Both the position numbers and the translations under genes were made by a program. Under the pieces are notes generated by a model. It saw nothing but the letters and a program-made list of their open reading frames with translations. It was not told the DNA's origin and did no database searches. Of a stretch of 64,000 nt of DNA, positions 23,436 through 35,356 are shown one piece after another (position 1 is the stretch's first letter; the number at the start of each line of letters is the position of its first letter). Source of the stretch: Calendula officinalis (taxonomy: Eukaryota; Streptophyta; Magnoliopsida; Asterales; Asteraceae); NCBI GenBank assembly GCA_963853835.1, contig OY970824.1, forward strand, positions 64,312,884 to 64,376,883. The letters are read 5' to 3'.

Positions 23436-24291
23436 TGTTCCTCTGATTTTGAAAAGGTGAATATCCCGTTAAAAATATCCTCTGATTTTGAAAAGGTGAA
23501 TATCCTGTTCCATAACTGGTTTCAGGTTGTTCCTCAATCGGGGTCTTTGAACCAAAAAGTCTCATGGCCGCTTGATACTTCGGGGTGCTTTACTGTTTCT
23601 TCACTAAGAAAGGCTTTTGACTTCTTTCACCTTAAAACCAACCCGGGCTGCTCAACCTTCTCGTCGAAGTGGATTCCATCTAAGGTGAATATTCATGCAT
23701 GGAAAATAGGGCATCATAGACTCCCTACCAAGGTAAATTTATCTAAACGCGGTGTTACTCTCCTGTCTACCGATTGCCCGATATGTGGTCTTGAGGACGA
23801 AACGGAAGACCATTTGTTTGTTTGCTGTCCCTTGGCTGCACATAACCTGAAGGAGATTGGCAAGTGGTGGGGTCTTAATCCTTCTTCTATTTCAAGGCTG
23901 GAAGATTTGTTACATTGGGGTATGGCTTCCAATCTTAAAGGTGATGGTCTTAAAGCGTTTATGGCGGTAATTTATACCTTTCTATGGATCATTTGGAAAG
24001 TAAGAAACGACAAGGTTTTCCCATCGTTAAAAAAAGGCGGACTTAATGACGTTTTGGTGATTAGTCAGGTGCAAGCTTTCTCATTTTTTTGGCTAAAAAA
24101 TCGCTCTAAATGTAATATAGCTAATAGGTGGGCTGATTGGTGTAATTTTCCTTTGTCGTGTTTTTAACTCTTGTATGTTTCATCTAGCTTCTTGCTAGTT
24201 TTTTTAATATATTTTGCTTGGGGTGGGGTGGGTGATGGCATTGCCGAAGCTCATCCTTTCTCAAGTTTCTTGTTGCCGTTCAAAAAAAAAA
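23436..24291 (+). mobile_element. 5'-truncated LINE insertion with poly-A tail
   Basis: The zf-RVT coding end, a 3'UTR with CTAGCTTCTTGCTAG, the tail TTGCCGTT and a 10-base A run (24282-24291). It fills most of the space between the arms of the inverted repeat. The left limit is approximate, and no clear target duplication was found. The TTGCCGTTCAAAA tail is shared with SINEs in this window. Confidence 0.75.
23457..24167 (+). pseudogene. LINE ORF2 C-terminal fragment (zf-RVT domain)
   Basis: 236-codon open frame matching the C-terminal region of plant L1-type reverse transcriptases. It has the KWIPSKVNIHAWKIGHHRLP segment and the zf-RVT zinc motif CPICGLEDETEDHLFVCC. Then come a Trp-rich segment and a stop. 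The endonuclease and polymerase domains are missing, so this is a 5'-truncated copy. A 26-bp tandem repeat (TCTGATTTTGAAAAGGTGAA unit) lies at its start, around 23445-23505. Confidence 0.88.
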
Positions 24292-24547
24292 TACTGGTTT
24301 GATATAACTGTATTATAATTAGATAAATTTAAAATGACCAAAAGGACATGGGTCTACAAAGTCCTTTGGATCCAAGTCTTGAAAAGGTGAACCTTTTATA
24401 AAGGGTAAAATGTAAAATGGGAAAAGTCCTTGAAAGGTGGGTACGAACTAGTTTCAAAGCAAATTGATTTATCTAATTTCTATAAAGTTAATTAAATTAA
24501 AGTTTGAACCTAAACATATTATTTACCATTTTATAATTTGGATATTG

Positions 24548-25114
24548 ACCTAAACTGATAGGACAGGCCTCCGGAATAGTACTACTAGTAAAATCTGCGT
24601 TGGAAAGCCAATAAATAACTTTATCAGTAAGAGTCCACAAATAGTGCCCTAAACTTGTAGGGTAACTTCTATTTCTCATACTTTTCAAAAAGAAGAAAGA
24701 GTATATCGTTTTTTATTTTGGGATTATTATTGAAAATAGATTATGCGTTTTGAAAATAAATAATCAGATAATCAGTGGTTACAAAATGTGATTCTGAAAA
24801 ATAGTCTTTCGATTTGATTATGATGTTTGAAATCGCAATAATCAGATAATCAGATTTTTTTGTGTTTAGCAAATCTAATTATTTGCTTAGCAAATCTGAA
24901 GTATGTAAAATGACTAAAATGTACATTTTTGTATTTGTGCTTTCTTGTGCAATCTTGCTGCTAGATTTAAAGGCAGATCAGGGGAATTGAGGTTTCTTAA
25001 TACTAGTCAATATAATGAAAGAACTTTTCCCCTGGTTTTTGCAAAATCCTCTACAGTTGCCCATATAAGCCCTTACGAAGTTTACCCACCAATTCTAATT
25101 AAGTTTGCTGAAAT
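24548..25114. repeat. Right arm of the long inverted repeat
   Basis: Reverse complement of 22846-23435 over the full 567 bp. With a spacer of 1112 bp, a transcript across both arms would fold into a long hairpin. Confidence 0.9.
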
Positions 25115-25503
25115 ATATATAAAAACACAAGAAATCGACATTAAAAGATTTACAATAAATATATTCACAAATTGAGTTTTAAATGAAGTGTCTCAAAATC
25201 TTGTTTCCATCCATTACATGTTAAACAGCCAAATCAACAAAATAAGGAAATAAAATCATCCTTTTTGTGCCAGCTAACCCCAACGTCTACATTCTTAAAA
25301 TCAGGGATTCTCATTATTGCTTACCTTATGTATTTCATTCTTTTATGTTTAAATAGGACTTCAAAACCTGTAATGTAATATACAAAAATATACAATACAA
25401 ACCAATTCTCTTACTATCACTTGATATCATGGTATCAGAGCATGGTATTTCATCATCTACCTTGCTTCTAAACTAGCGTTTGTGATCAATTTGTCGAGCC
25501 GTA

Positions 25504-26157
25504 ATGTCCGCAGAGGATAGCTCGGATGCAAACTTGTCACTACAACTAGCAAATTTGCTAAGAAATAGCATAAACCAGCAGCCTCAAACCCCCGAATTGT
25601 TTCAATTTCTGAAATCTTTGGATCGAAAATATGAACATATAAATCGAGAAAATTTCCGATTAGAACCGCTTCCCGCTACGGAGGCAAACGATTCAACAAT
25701 GAGAGAAGACAAAACCTACCCGATTCGTGAAAATTACGGCATGAGTAGACACCCCGATTGGTGGATGGACGGCCACAAGAAAAACAACAAAAGTCTCAGA
25801 TCAGATAAGGGAACGCTGTCGACCAACGGAAATAACTCGGATCGGAAGATAGGCTCTGGATTTGGTGGTGTCGTCGGAGCAGTCGCCGATGATTCCAAGG
25901 GAGAAGAAGGTTTTTTTGCGGAGGAGACAAGTACGGGAGGTGAGAGCGTGATAAGCTCAAAATCCTCCCTTTGTTCTTGTTCTCTTTTCAATTATACCCT
26001 TGATCTTTCTAGTAATGTTAAAAGGGACCCAAACCTTCACCACAATTTAAACTGTCAAAATTATTTAACACGTGAGTTTTTTAACTCAAAAGAAGTTACC
26101 CTTTTTAAAGAAACCAATTTTCTTTATCACCTTGAAAAAAATTTAAAAAAATTGTAA
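25504..26157 (+). pseudogene. Copia gag remnant
   Basis: Open frame in the gag position just after the primer-binding site, starting MSAEDSSDANLSLQLANLLR. Only the N-terminal part looks gag-like; a Gly/Ser/Lys-rich stretch follows and the expected UBN2 core and CCHC knuckle are not found. It ends at a stop before the protease region. Confidence 0.65.
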
Positions 26158-26240
26158 AGATTTTAAAAACGATGAAATGGCACATACTAAGGGCGGTTTT
26201 GTTAATATGGTCCAACATATTCAAAAACATTAACAATCAT

Positions 26241-29167
26241 GGATATTTGATTGTGGGGCTACGGATACAATGACCCGTGATTTAACTGATTTTACAACAA
26301 CCAATAAACCAACAAAAAACTTTATAGAAACGGCAAATGGAGAAAAACTTCACGTAAAAACGGGAGGGAGTATTGAAATTTCTCCAACTCTCCAACTCTC
26401 TAAATGTTTATATATTCCGGAACTATCTCATAAACTTTTATCTATTAGCCATGTCACGAAAGAATTAAATTGCTCAGTGCTCATGCAACCGACCTTTTGT
26501 ATTTTACAAGATATTAGGGCGGGAGCAATAATTGGGCGTGGCACTGAAAAGAACGGTCTATATTATGTGGATGAAGTTACTCAAAATGGGAGTGCAATGT
26601 TATATCACGGAACGACAACAAGGGAAGCGTGGTTGTGGCACAGAAGATTAGGTCACCCATCTACCAATTATTTACATATTTTATTTCCCAAACTTTTTCC
26701 TTTAAATTGTAAATCACACTGTGAAACATGTGTGTTTGCCAAAAGTCATCGAAAAACGTATAAACCAAATTTTATAAAAGTTGATCAACCCTTTTCATTG
26801 ATTCATTCTGATGTTTGGGGACCGGCTCCAATCGCCGGGGGGCAAAATTTTCGTTTTTTTGTCATGTTTGTTGACGATTGTACGCGTATGACTTGGGTAT
26901 ATTTATTAAAAAATAAAAATGAAGTTTTTGAAAAATTCAAGTCGTTTTACGCTATGACCCAAACCCAATTTAATAAAACCATCCAAACTCTTAGATCCGA
27001 CAATGGCGGAGAATTTATTAACTCCGATATGAAACTTTTTTGTCAAGAAAAAGGTTTAATTCACCAAACCTCATGCTCATACACTCCTGAACAAAATGGT
27101 GTCGCGGAATGAAAAAATCGTATCCTTCTTGAAATTACTCGAGCTCTCCTCATAGAATCCCAAGTCCCAAAATCTTTCTGGCATGAAGCTCCTCAACATA
27201 TTGAAGACAGTGCCCCCCAAGACTCGACTACTTCTCAAGACACAACTACTTCTCAAGACACTTCCGAAGCTCCTCAACATATTGAAGACAGTGCCCCCCA
27301 AGACTCGACTCATATCCCGATACCTGAGGTAAGTAACCTATATCCTACTAACAATCCATGTGAACAAGAAAATGTGCAGGATATGCAGGGATTAGACAAT
27401 GAAAACAATGAAGAAGAAGTCGAAGAAGTCACCACAGTCCAAGAGGATGAACCTGCAAAATATACTTTGCCTTCAAGGGTAAACCGGGGTATTCCACCTA
27501 ATAGATACTCACCGGAGAAGGAGACAAGGAGAGGTAGGTATCCAATGGCCAACATAGCCACAGGAAACCTATCTCAACAAGCCAAAGCTTTCACTGTAGC
27601 TCTATGCTCTGAGGAAATCCCTACAAATCCCGAACAAGCCCTTAAATCCAGAGAGTGGAAGAATGCAATGAAAGAAGAAATGGAAGCCCTCGAAAAGAAC
27701 AAAACTTGGATAAAATGTACTCTACCACCAGGAAAGAAAATGGTTGGGTGTCGATGGGTGTTCACAATCAAATACAAACCGGATGGTACAATTGAAAGAC
27801 ACAAAGCAAGACTAGTGGCAAAGGGCTATACACAAACCTATGGAATAGATTATTCAGAAACCTTCTCTCCAGTGGAAAAAATCAATACCATCAGAGTTCT
27901 CTGCTCAGTAGCTGCAAACCAAGGATGGCCTCTACACCAGTTTGATGTAAAAAATGCCTTTCTACACGGAGATCTACAGGAAGAAGTGTACATGGAAGCT
28001 CCTCATGGATTCACAAGCAACTTCAAAGAAAGGGAAGTGTGTCGCCTTAAAAAATCTCTTTACGGTTTAAAAGAATCTCCTAGAGCTTGGTTTGGGAGAT
28101 TCACCATAGTCATGAAAAGCTATGGGTTCAAACAAAGCAACTCATATCACACTTTATTTCTTAAAAAAAGAGGAAAATTAATAACATGTCTAATTATTTA
28201 TGTTGATGATATGATAATTACAGGTGACGACAAAGAAGAAATAGCAAAATTAAGAAAGAGCTTGTTTTCGGAATTTGAAATGAAGGACTTAGGAAACCTT
28301 AAATACTTCCTAGGAATTGAAGTTCTAAGGTCAAAACAAGGAATCTTCATGCATCAGAAAAAATATGTCCTTGATCTATTGGCAGAAACAGGAATGATTG
28401 ATTGCAAGCCATCGGAGACGCCAATGATTATGAACCAAAAACTACTCAACCAAGAAAATGACGACCTAGTGGATAAAACAAGATATCAACGAATGGTAGG
28501 GAAGCTAATATACCTCTCACACACTCGTCCAGACATAGCATACGCTGTGGGGGTAGTGAGCCAGTTCATGCACAAACCGCAGAAACCTCACATGGAAGCA
28601 GTCTTAAAGATCATAAGATATCTTAAAGGAACTGTAGGGCACGGAATCTTATTTAAACCCAATGGTCACCTCGAGACCCAGCTATATACCGATGCAGATT
28701 GGGCAGGAGATAAAAACAATAGGAGATCAACTGCAGGATACTTTACCCTCGTTGGTGGAAACCTTGTAACATGGCGCAGCAAAAAACAAAAAGTAGTAGC
28801 TCTATCAAGTGCAGAGGCAGAATTCCGAGGGATCGCCAGAGGAATAACTGAAGTATTATGGGTGAGACGACTCCTAACCGAGATAGGGTATACTCCAATG
28901 AAACCTAGTGAAGTCTTTAGTGACAACGAGGCTGCCATTCAAATATCTGAAAACCCATTCCAACATGATCGAACAAAACACGTAGAAGTAGACCGACATT
29001 TCATCAAAGAGAAATTAGAAGCTAAAATCATCACACTTCCATTTGTCTGGTCTGAAGATCAACTCGCTGATATCTTAACTAAAGCGGTTAACGGGAAATC
29101 CTTACATGAAGTTCTAGGCAAGTTGAATTTTGGTAATCCCACTATTCAACTTGAGGGGGAGTGTTAA
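26241..29167 (+). pseudogene. Copia pol: protease, integrase (broken), RT and RNase H
   Basis: One frame runs from the protease motif WIFDCGATDTMT to the end, interrupted by a TGA at 27110-27112. Integrase is recognisable by the HRRLGHPS zinc-finger start, HSDVWGP, LRSDNGGEF and PEQNGVAE; the stop sits where an Arg codon is expected (CGA to TGA). After SFWHEA the sequence jumps straight to a repeated PQHIEDSAPQDST segment, so the rest of integrase and its C-terminus has been lost. From 27374 on, RT and RNase H are open to the end, with QFDVKNAFLHGDLQEEVYM, IIYVDDMIITGDD and YTDADWAGD. RT could still be made if expressed by itself. Confidence 0.92.
27200..27310 (+). repeat. Short direct repeats in Copia pol at the deletion point
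   Basis: GAAGCTCCTCAACATATTGA and the following GACAGTGCCCCCCAAGACTC occur twice (about 27185-27228 and 27266-27308), with ACTTCTCAAGACAC units between. The duplication lies where integrase sequence is missing. Confidence 0.8.
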
Positions 29168-29377
29168 ACAGCCAAATCAACAAAATAAGGAAATAAAATC
29201 ATCCTTCTTGTGCCAGCTAACCCCAACGTCTACATTCTTAAAATCAGGGATTCTCATTATTGCTTGCCTTATGTATTTCATTCTTTTATGTTTAAATAGG
29301 ACTTCAAAACCTGTAATGTAATATACAAAAATATACAATACAAACCAATTCTCTTATTATCACTTGATATCATTACA

Positions 29378-30399
29378 GACTACACTATCAGATTAACTTA
29401 AGCACTTATTCAAAGATTATATTCATGTATCACATTGTGCTGCTAATATCTACTAAGATATTTGGTGGTTCTCTCCTGCCTGGAATGTGTAAGGAAAAAG
29501 GGTAGGTATTAGGGAATTTACTTCTTTCACAAAAATGTGTTTTACAAAAGCATGTCTTCATATGCTTTTGCAAAACGTGGTTTTGATGCCTCCAAAACTC
29601 AAATAAGTCATTTTGATTTTGATTTTGCCAAACACCAAAATCTGATATTCTCCATTTTGAAAACGTAATAATCAGAATAGCAAGTAGAAAACACAACCCC
29701 AAACACCCCCATAATCTTAATATCTTTGATTAAAAGCTTTATAAATAACATTTTCTAAACACCCCTAAGTTTAACATTATACAAAAATATATAGTCACTT
29801 ATTAAAGCAACTTTATTTTCTTCAAAATTAACGTGACGATAATTTTTTGACTTAAAAGAATATTAATAAAAACTCTTTTGTATTAAAATGAGTTTTGAGT
29901 TTCTAATTTCTCCGTGTTTAGGTTTAGATATAGTTATATTAAAAACTCTTTTGTATTAAAATGTGTTTTCAAAAATCTTAAAAATATGAGAAATGATATT
30001 TAGTCCTACAATTTGGTCCTACTTATAGTCCTACCTACTTGATATGATGACATGTATATTTTATTAATTCTTTCTCTTAATATTATCCCTTGATTTTGAC
30101 ACATGCATGTCTTCATTTAATAAGTAAGACTAAATACCATTACTCTAAAAATATTGAGACAATCAAAATATTGTTTTAACGTCAATTTGGGTAAAAAGAC
30201 CAACCTTTTTTCTTCTTGGATTTCTAAGTTGACACAATATGAGCTGAAGCAAAAAAGAAAAGGTAACTTGGTAATTCGGACCAAAAGCTGAATTATGAAA
30301 AGCAATTCATACAAACTCCTTCCAATGTTTTTTTTAGTATTTGACCTTTCATTTAGCATGCTAGACCTTTCATTTGACCTTCCAATCTAATCTATATTA
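29378..30399. other. Intergenic, no gene seen
   Basis: AT-rich spacer with a repeated AAAACTCTTTTGTATTAAAATG (about 29867 and 29940). No coding frame or RNA gene could be supported. Confidence 0.5.
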
Positions 30400-30590
30400 C
30401 TCCATCCTCCGTCCCTAAATAAAGTTCTCATTTGTGTTGGGCACAATATTTTAGGAGATAGTTAATTGTGGGGTATTTTGTATTACTTTTGATTAAAATA
30501 TAAGGTTCGATTGGAGAGATAAAGTGTTTTAAGAGATAGTTAGTGGTGAAAGTAATGGTAATAATATTATTATATTAAGTGGGCCACTTA

Positions 30591-32390
30591 GACCGTCTGT
30601 AACGCCGACCGATTGAACGGTCGTGACCCTCCACCTAAGCCACCCCGACGCGTCCCCCCCCCCCCCCCCCCCGGTTACGCCCGATGACCGCGACGCGTCC
30701 CCCCCACTCCAACGGTCGAGTAGTCGACCGTTCAACCACGTCTCCAACGACTCCAAAACACCCCCAAACGGCTATATTTTCCACCACTAACACCCCTTTC
30801 AAACTTAATTTTTACCCCTTTTTTACCTTATAAATACCCAATCTTTTTCTAAAAAATTTCACACTTCTCATTTCTTTTCTTCATACTTACTCAATCACAC
30901 ACACTATCTTAAAAATAAGTTCCGACGATGAAATGAATGTCGCTAATTTCATTTTTTGCGACGAGGAGGAGGACAAGATTATACATCTTGGTTTTTTACA
31001 AACGGCGGCCGCGTTTCTTGAAGGTTCCAGTTCTAGTATCCCTAGAACTCCTAGAAGATACGTGCATAGGGACCGTGGCGGTGCGAATGACCGTCTCGTG
31101 GCAGCTTCTTCGCTGAAAATCCAACATATAACGAGCAAGATTTTCGTAAACGTTTCAGGATGAGCCGTGATCTTTTCACACGCATTGTTCGCGATCTCAC
31201 TAATACCGTCCCATTATTTTCGCAACATTATGATGCACTTGGCAACGCAGGTACTTCTCCGCTAATGAGGTGCACGTCTGCAATTCGTCAGTCAGCATAC
31301 GGCACCGTACCGGATGCTCTAGACGAATACTTACAAATTGGTGAGAAAACTAGTCGTGATAGTCTCGCAGAGTTCTGTAAAGGGGTTATGCACTTGTATG
31401 GAGATGAGTTTTTGCGAAAGCCTGCTCATACTGATGTGGCGAAGCTATACGCTTTTCATGAGGAGAAACATGGGTTTCCCGGTATGCTAGGAAGCATTGA
31501 TTGTACTGATTGGCCTTGGGTTCAATGTCCAAATGCTTACCGTGGGCAATATGTTAGAGGGGATCACGGGAACGAACCATTCATTTTACTTGAAGCGGTT
31601 GCCTCACAAGATTTGTGGATTTGGCACGCGTTCTTTGGTGTCGCCGGGTCGAACAACGACATCAACGTGTTACGAGCATCCCATATTTTCAATGATCTCA
31701 AAGACGGGAAAGCACCTGAGGTACCCTTTTTGGCAAACGGGGTGTCTTACAAATGGGGATATTATCTTACTGACGGGATATATCCGGATTGGTCTGTTCT
31801 TGTTTAGTCTATTTCACACCCAAATGCGAATGATGTTAAGCGGGTAAACTACAAGAAAGCACACGAGGCTGCAAGGAAAGACGTAGAACGAGCATTTGGC
31901 GTTCTAAAGAAAAAATGGGGTATAATAAAAACGGCTGCAAGGTCCCAAAATGTTAACAGAATAAGGGATATAATGTACACTTGTATTATATTACATAATA
32001 TGATTATCAAAGACAAATGCAGAGCGACATGTCCCGACTTTCATCCGGAAGAGCGACATAGTGAACTTGACCCCGTACGATCACATGAAGAAGTATTGCA
32101 AGTTATCAGGGAGATCCATAATCAACAAACTCATCTAAATATTAGATCTGATTTGGTGGAACACATTTGGAATCGACAAACCCACCACTAGTTTTTTTTA
32201 ATGTTTTTTTAATTATTTTTAATGTAATGTTTTAATTATTAATGAAATTTAAAAAAAAATCCGATCGGTCACCCATTACGGGCTAATGGTCACTGTGTGG
32301 TCATGTGTTTGATCAGGAGAGAGAAAGCTGATGTGGCGCAGAGGTGACAGGGGTGACCAAACTTTGAATGGTCACCCATTACAAGTAGTC
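30591..32390 (+). mobile_element. PIF/Harbinger transposon nested in the Stowaway MITE
   Basis: 1800 bp flanked by TTA (30588-30590 and 32391-32393). Inverted ends GACCGTCTGTAA (left) and GACTACTTGTAA (complement of the right). It carries a transposase-like gene broken by a frameshift and a stop codon. A poly-C run lies at about 30653-30672. Confidence 0.9.
30933..32191 (+). pseudogene. Harbinger transposase with one frameshift and one stop
   Basis: The frame opened at 30933 covers an acidic N-terminus and then leaves the correct frame near 31100. The family sequence resumes in another frame with FFAENPTYNEQDFRKRF and runs on from 31160 (MSRDLFTRIV). Key parts are HGFPGMLGSIDCTDWPW (first Asp), VAGSNNDINVL (second Asp region) and ARKDVERAFGVLKKKWGII. 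A TAG at 31805-31807 interrupts the frame just after WSVLV. It is clearly related to the 11689-12960 copy but differs in most positions, so the two are separate lineages. Not functional as read. Confidence 0.9.
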
Positions 32391-32476
32391 TTATGTTTGA
32401 GAAATGTGAACTTTATTTAGGGACAAAACTTGAAGGAGAAATGAGAACTTTATTTAGGGACGGAGGGAGTACATAA

Positions 32477-33102
32477 GACCCGTGCCAACCGTGGCGTCGT
32501 AGAGGGCGTCGAGGTGCGTCGCGCCACGACGGCGTTAGCACCGACCCGTCGTGGCTTGCGTCGTTGGGCGGGCGTCGTCTGGTCGACGGCTGCGATAGGG
32601 CGTCGGGGAGAGAGAGAGCCGAGAGAGAGAGAGAGAGAGTTTTGAGGAAGACGAAGGGGAGGGGGGGTTGGGACTTGTACCATATGCATTATCACCTGTA
32701 CATTTTAATAAAAATCTTTTCTTTTTCTCTTTTTTTTTTTAATTTATTTTTTTAATTTATATTTTTTATATATATTTGTTTTAATAATAAATATATATAA
32801 TTTTTTTTCAAAAATACTTTTTTTTTGTTCTTTAAATTTTAATAAATGTAATATTTTTTTAATTTACTATTATTTTTATTTAATTTAAACAATGTATTTT
32901 TAAACTAATGTAATATATTTATTTTATAATTATTTTATTAATAAAAAATGATGATGTGGAAATGATGATGTGGAAAGGATGGGTTTAGTGATGTGTTAGT
33001 GATGGGTAGGGTTGGCACGACCGTGTCAGTAGCGTGTCAGTAAGGATGTGATGACGTGGCGCTAGTGATGGGTTTAGTGATGGGTAAGGGTTGAAAGAGG
33101 CC
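32477..33102. mobile_element. Harbinger-like MITE (boundaries approximate)
   Basis: Starts GACCCGTGCCAACCGTGG next to TAA, and the right end complement reads GGCCTCTTTCAACCC. The left part is GC- and CG-rich with a GAGA run (32607-32640); the right part repeats GGGTTTAGTGATG. It looks like the other Harbinger deletion derivatives here. A clean 3-bp duplication was not found (TAA left, TTA right). It abuts the Stowaway element at 32469. Confidence 0.6.
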
Positions 33103-33627
33103 TTATAATATTTTTGAATTAAGTTCTCAATTACATTATTTAAAAAAAAATTCAAAATCACATATTTACCCAATAATAAGTAGTTAAGTACATATTCCAT
33201 AGGCAATCTTACTGCTTACTGTGTAGTCATTCAAAATTATAAATTCCAATCGAAGTTTTCCTATGAAGAGTACTTTTTTGGTGGCATATGATTATTTGTT
33301 GAGACATTAAATTTTTTTATATTCCAAAATACTTCTCTTGTTCATTTTCCAAAAAAAAAAAGTGAAAAGATACCATCAACTATCATTAGATAACATACTC
33401 ATTAACATACTTACACCATTCCAAAACAATGAAACATGATAGATATAGAGAGAGAAAACCACCAACTCATTTTTGCCCATTTTTCGTTTTTTTCACAATG
33501 GTCTATTAAATTTCCAAAAAAGACCCAAGCAAATCAAACAAGCCTAAAAGTTAACCACAAAAGAATCTTAACGAACCCATAAACATTGGGAATTGATTTA
33601 CAAACCAACTTATTTTTTTTCATATAC

Positions 33628-33663
<36 letters not shown>

Positions 33664-33691
33664 CTGTAAAATCATAAAATATTAAATAATA
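33103..33691. other. Intergenic, no gene seen
   Basis: AT-rich spacer with an (AT)n run at 33631-33659. Confidence 0.5.
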
Positions 33692-33955
33692 CTCCCTCCA
33701 TCCCACAAAAAAGTTTTCATTTCTCACTTAATTTTTGTCTCACAAAAAAGTTATCATTTCTCACATTTGATGGACTCCACATAATAAAATACTATTATTA
33801 CAAAAGACACCACCACTACTATCCAATAACTATCTTTCGCTTTCCAAACCAACTTTATATTTTAATCAAAAGTATTACTAATGATCCTACCACTAACTAT
33901 CACATAAATATTTGTGGCAAAGAGAAATGAGAATTTTTTTATAAGACGAAGGGAG
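33692..33955. mobile_element. Stowaway-like MITE
   Basis: 264 bp, TA on both sides. Left end CTCCCTCCATCCCACAAAAA; right end a decayed complement (ACGAAGGGAG). Confidence 0.82.
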
Positions 33956-34295
33956 TAATAATTATGGGCTTGGTTCATATATCACTCCTTATAAATGTTA
34001 GACGAAAATAGCCCCAAGTATTACTTTGACTTTTAAGTCAACAAGAAAAGCAATTTTCTTTTTCAAAGTTTTAACTTTTGAGGGAAAATCAGAATGAAAA
34101 AAAAATTGTCTCGGTAAAAGTTAAACGACACACGACACCAAGAAAAACAAAAAGAAATACAAAAAAGCATCCCATGAGTGAGAGTGAGAATGACTATTTT
34201 TTGTCCGGTCAATTTCCAACACATATAGGTCCCACAATAATTCTACGTGGTCCCGCCTGATATTTCCATTTAAATCTCGACCAAACACCTTAAAT

Positions 34296-34420
34296 TGATT
34301 TTTTTTAACGGCAAAGTATTCATTAAAAATAAATTAGCGAGAAGCTAGAAAATAACACAAAGACAAGAACAAAAGGAAAATAAAAATATTGTCATATTGA
34401 CAACGGATTACAGCACCAAA
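34296..34420 (-). mobile_element. LINE 3'-end remnant
   Basis: Read in reverse, CTAGCTTCTCGCTAATTT then TTTGCCGTT and a run of A match the 3'UTR and tail of the LINE at 23436-24291 (CTAGCTTCTTGCTAG, TTGCCGTT, poly-A). Only the tail region is present, so a very short 5'-truncated insertion is likely. Confidence 0.55.
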
Positions 34421-34509
34421 AACCCTAAACCTTAAATTGGTTTTATTCCTCACACCAGTAGCACCTTCGATTTCTAACTTACACTCAATAATCTCTTTTC
34501 ACTCAATGC

Positions 34510-34730
34510 TTCTAGTCTAGTGATATTGGTGGAAAAGATAAGGTATTACCAATGACCTATATATTATGAGTTCAAATCTAGTCGTCGACAAATGGAGTAA
34601 AATTGTGAGATTTATTCCCATATGTGGAGGGTTCGAGGAAAGGCATAATGCCCATTGTGTATGTTATTGTCTAGGCTCGAACCCCTAAGTTACTAACTAA
34701 CCGTTTCAAAAATAAAAAAAAAACTAATAC
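34510..34730 (+). mobile_element. SINE-like element
   Basis: Has a B-box-like GAGTTCAAATC, a body with GTGGAGGGTTCGAGGAAAGG and TTGTGTATGT, and an A-rich tail after CCGTTTCAAAA. A relative with the same body lies at 42270-42440. No target duplication was assigned. Confidence 0.55.
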
Positions 34731-35356
34731 CTCTTGTCCCCACCTCTTCCTCGTCCTTCATTGTTTCAGATATCCAAAGTAGACAGCCGAAGGCACCCCA
34801 AAAAAGGGGCGTGCTAACGAGGGAATCAAAAGTGAAGCTAGTTGGTTGCCAACCAACGTAGACGTCGGCACCGGTCTAAGATCAAAATCAAAAGTGAAGC
34901 TATTCATTTTTTATATAAAAATTCGACTAAATCCTGACTTAGAAAGTGGTATTTTAGAAGATAGAAAACAGATAACTCGATATTTATGAGGTTCAAAATT
35001 TTAAAAGCTGCAGTCTTAATAAGTATAAACTTTTAAAATTTCTAAAAATAAAGTCACAAAATATTAATTAACTTTAAAATTAAAAAAGACAGTTTTATTA
35101 AGATTATTAAAAATAAAGTCAAATATGAAAAACAATAGCAATATAAGTCTTTTTACACCTACACAAAGATTAATATATTTTTTTTGTAACGACAAGAAAG
35201 ACAATAAAGGAAGCTTCGGCAATGTTGTTAGACCCCTAAAGGAAATACGGAGTATAAATTACTACTACTAGCTAGCAAGATGTTAGAAGAAAGTACTAAA
35301 CAATTTAAAAAAATTATAGGACAAAAACACCACATAAACAATGATAACTTATTATA

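Larger units (their letters stand above)
25219..29372 (+). mobile_element. Copia LTR retrotransposon, young but internally defective
   Basis: LTRs of 211 bp at 25219-25429 and 29162-29372 start TGTTAAACAGCC and end GATATCA. They differ at about three positions, so the insertion is recent. The 5-bp duplication TTACA flanks it (25214-25218 and 29373-29377). A tRNA-iMet primer site TGGTATCAGAGC follows the left LTR (25430-25441), and a polypurine tract GAGGGGGAG precedes the right one. The domain order protease, integrase, RT, RNase H marks Copia. The gag, protease and integrase parts are damaged. Confidence 0.95.
30400..32469. mobile_element. Stowaway-like MITE split by a Harbinger insertion
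   Basis: Starts CTCCATCCTCCGTCCCTAAA (30400) and ends TTTAGGGACGGAGGGAG (32469), TA on both sides. The terminal repeats belong together, but 1800 bp of a PIF/Harbinger element separates the halves. Removing that element and one TTA leaves a MITE of about 267 bp, the usual family size. The right half has a small extra copy of the AACTTTATTTAGGGAC end (about 32408-32430). Confidence 0.88.
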
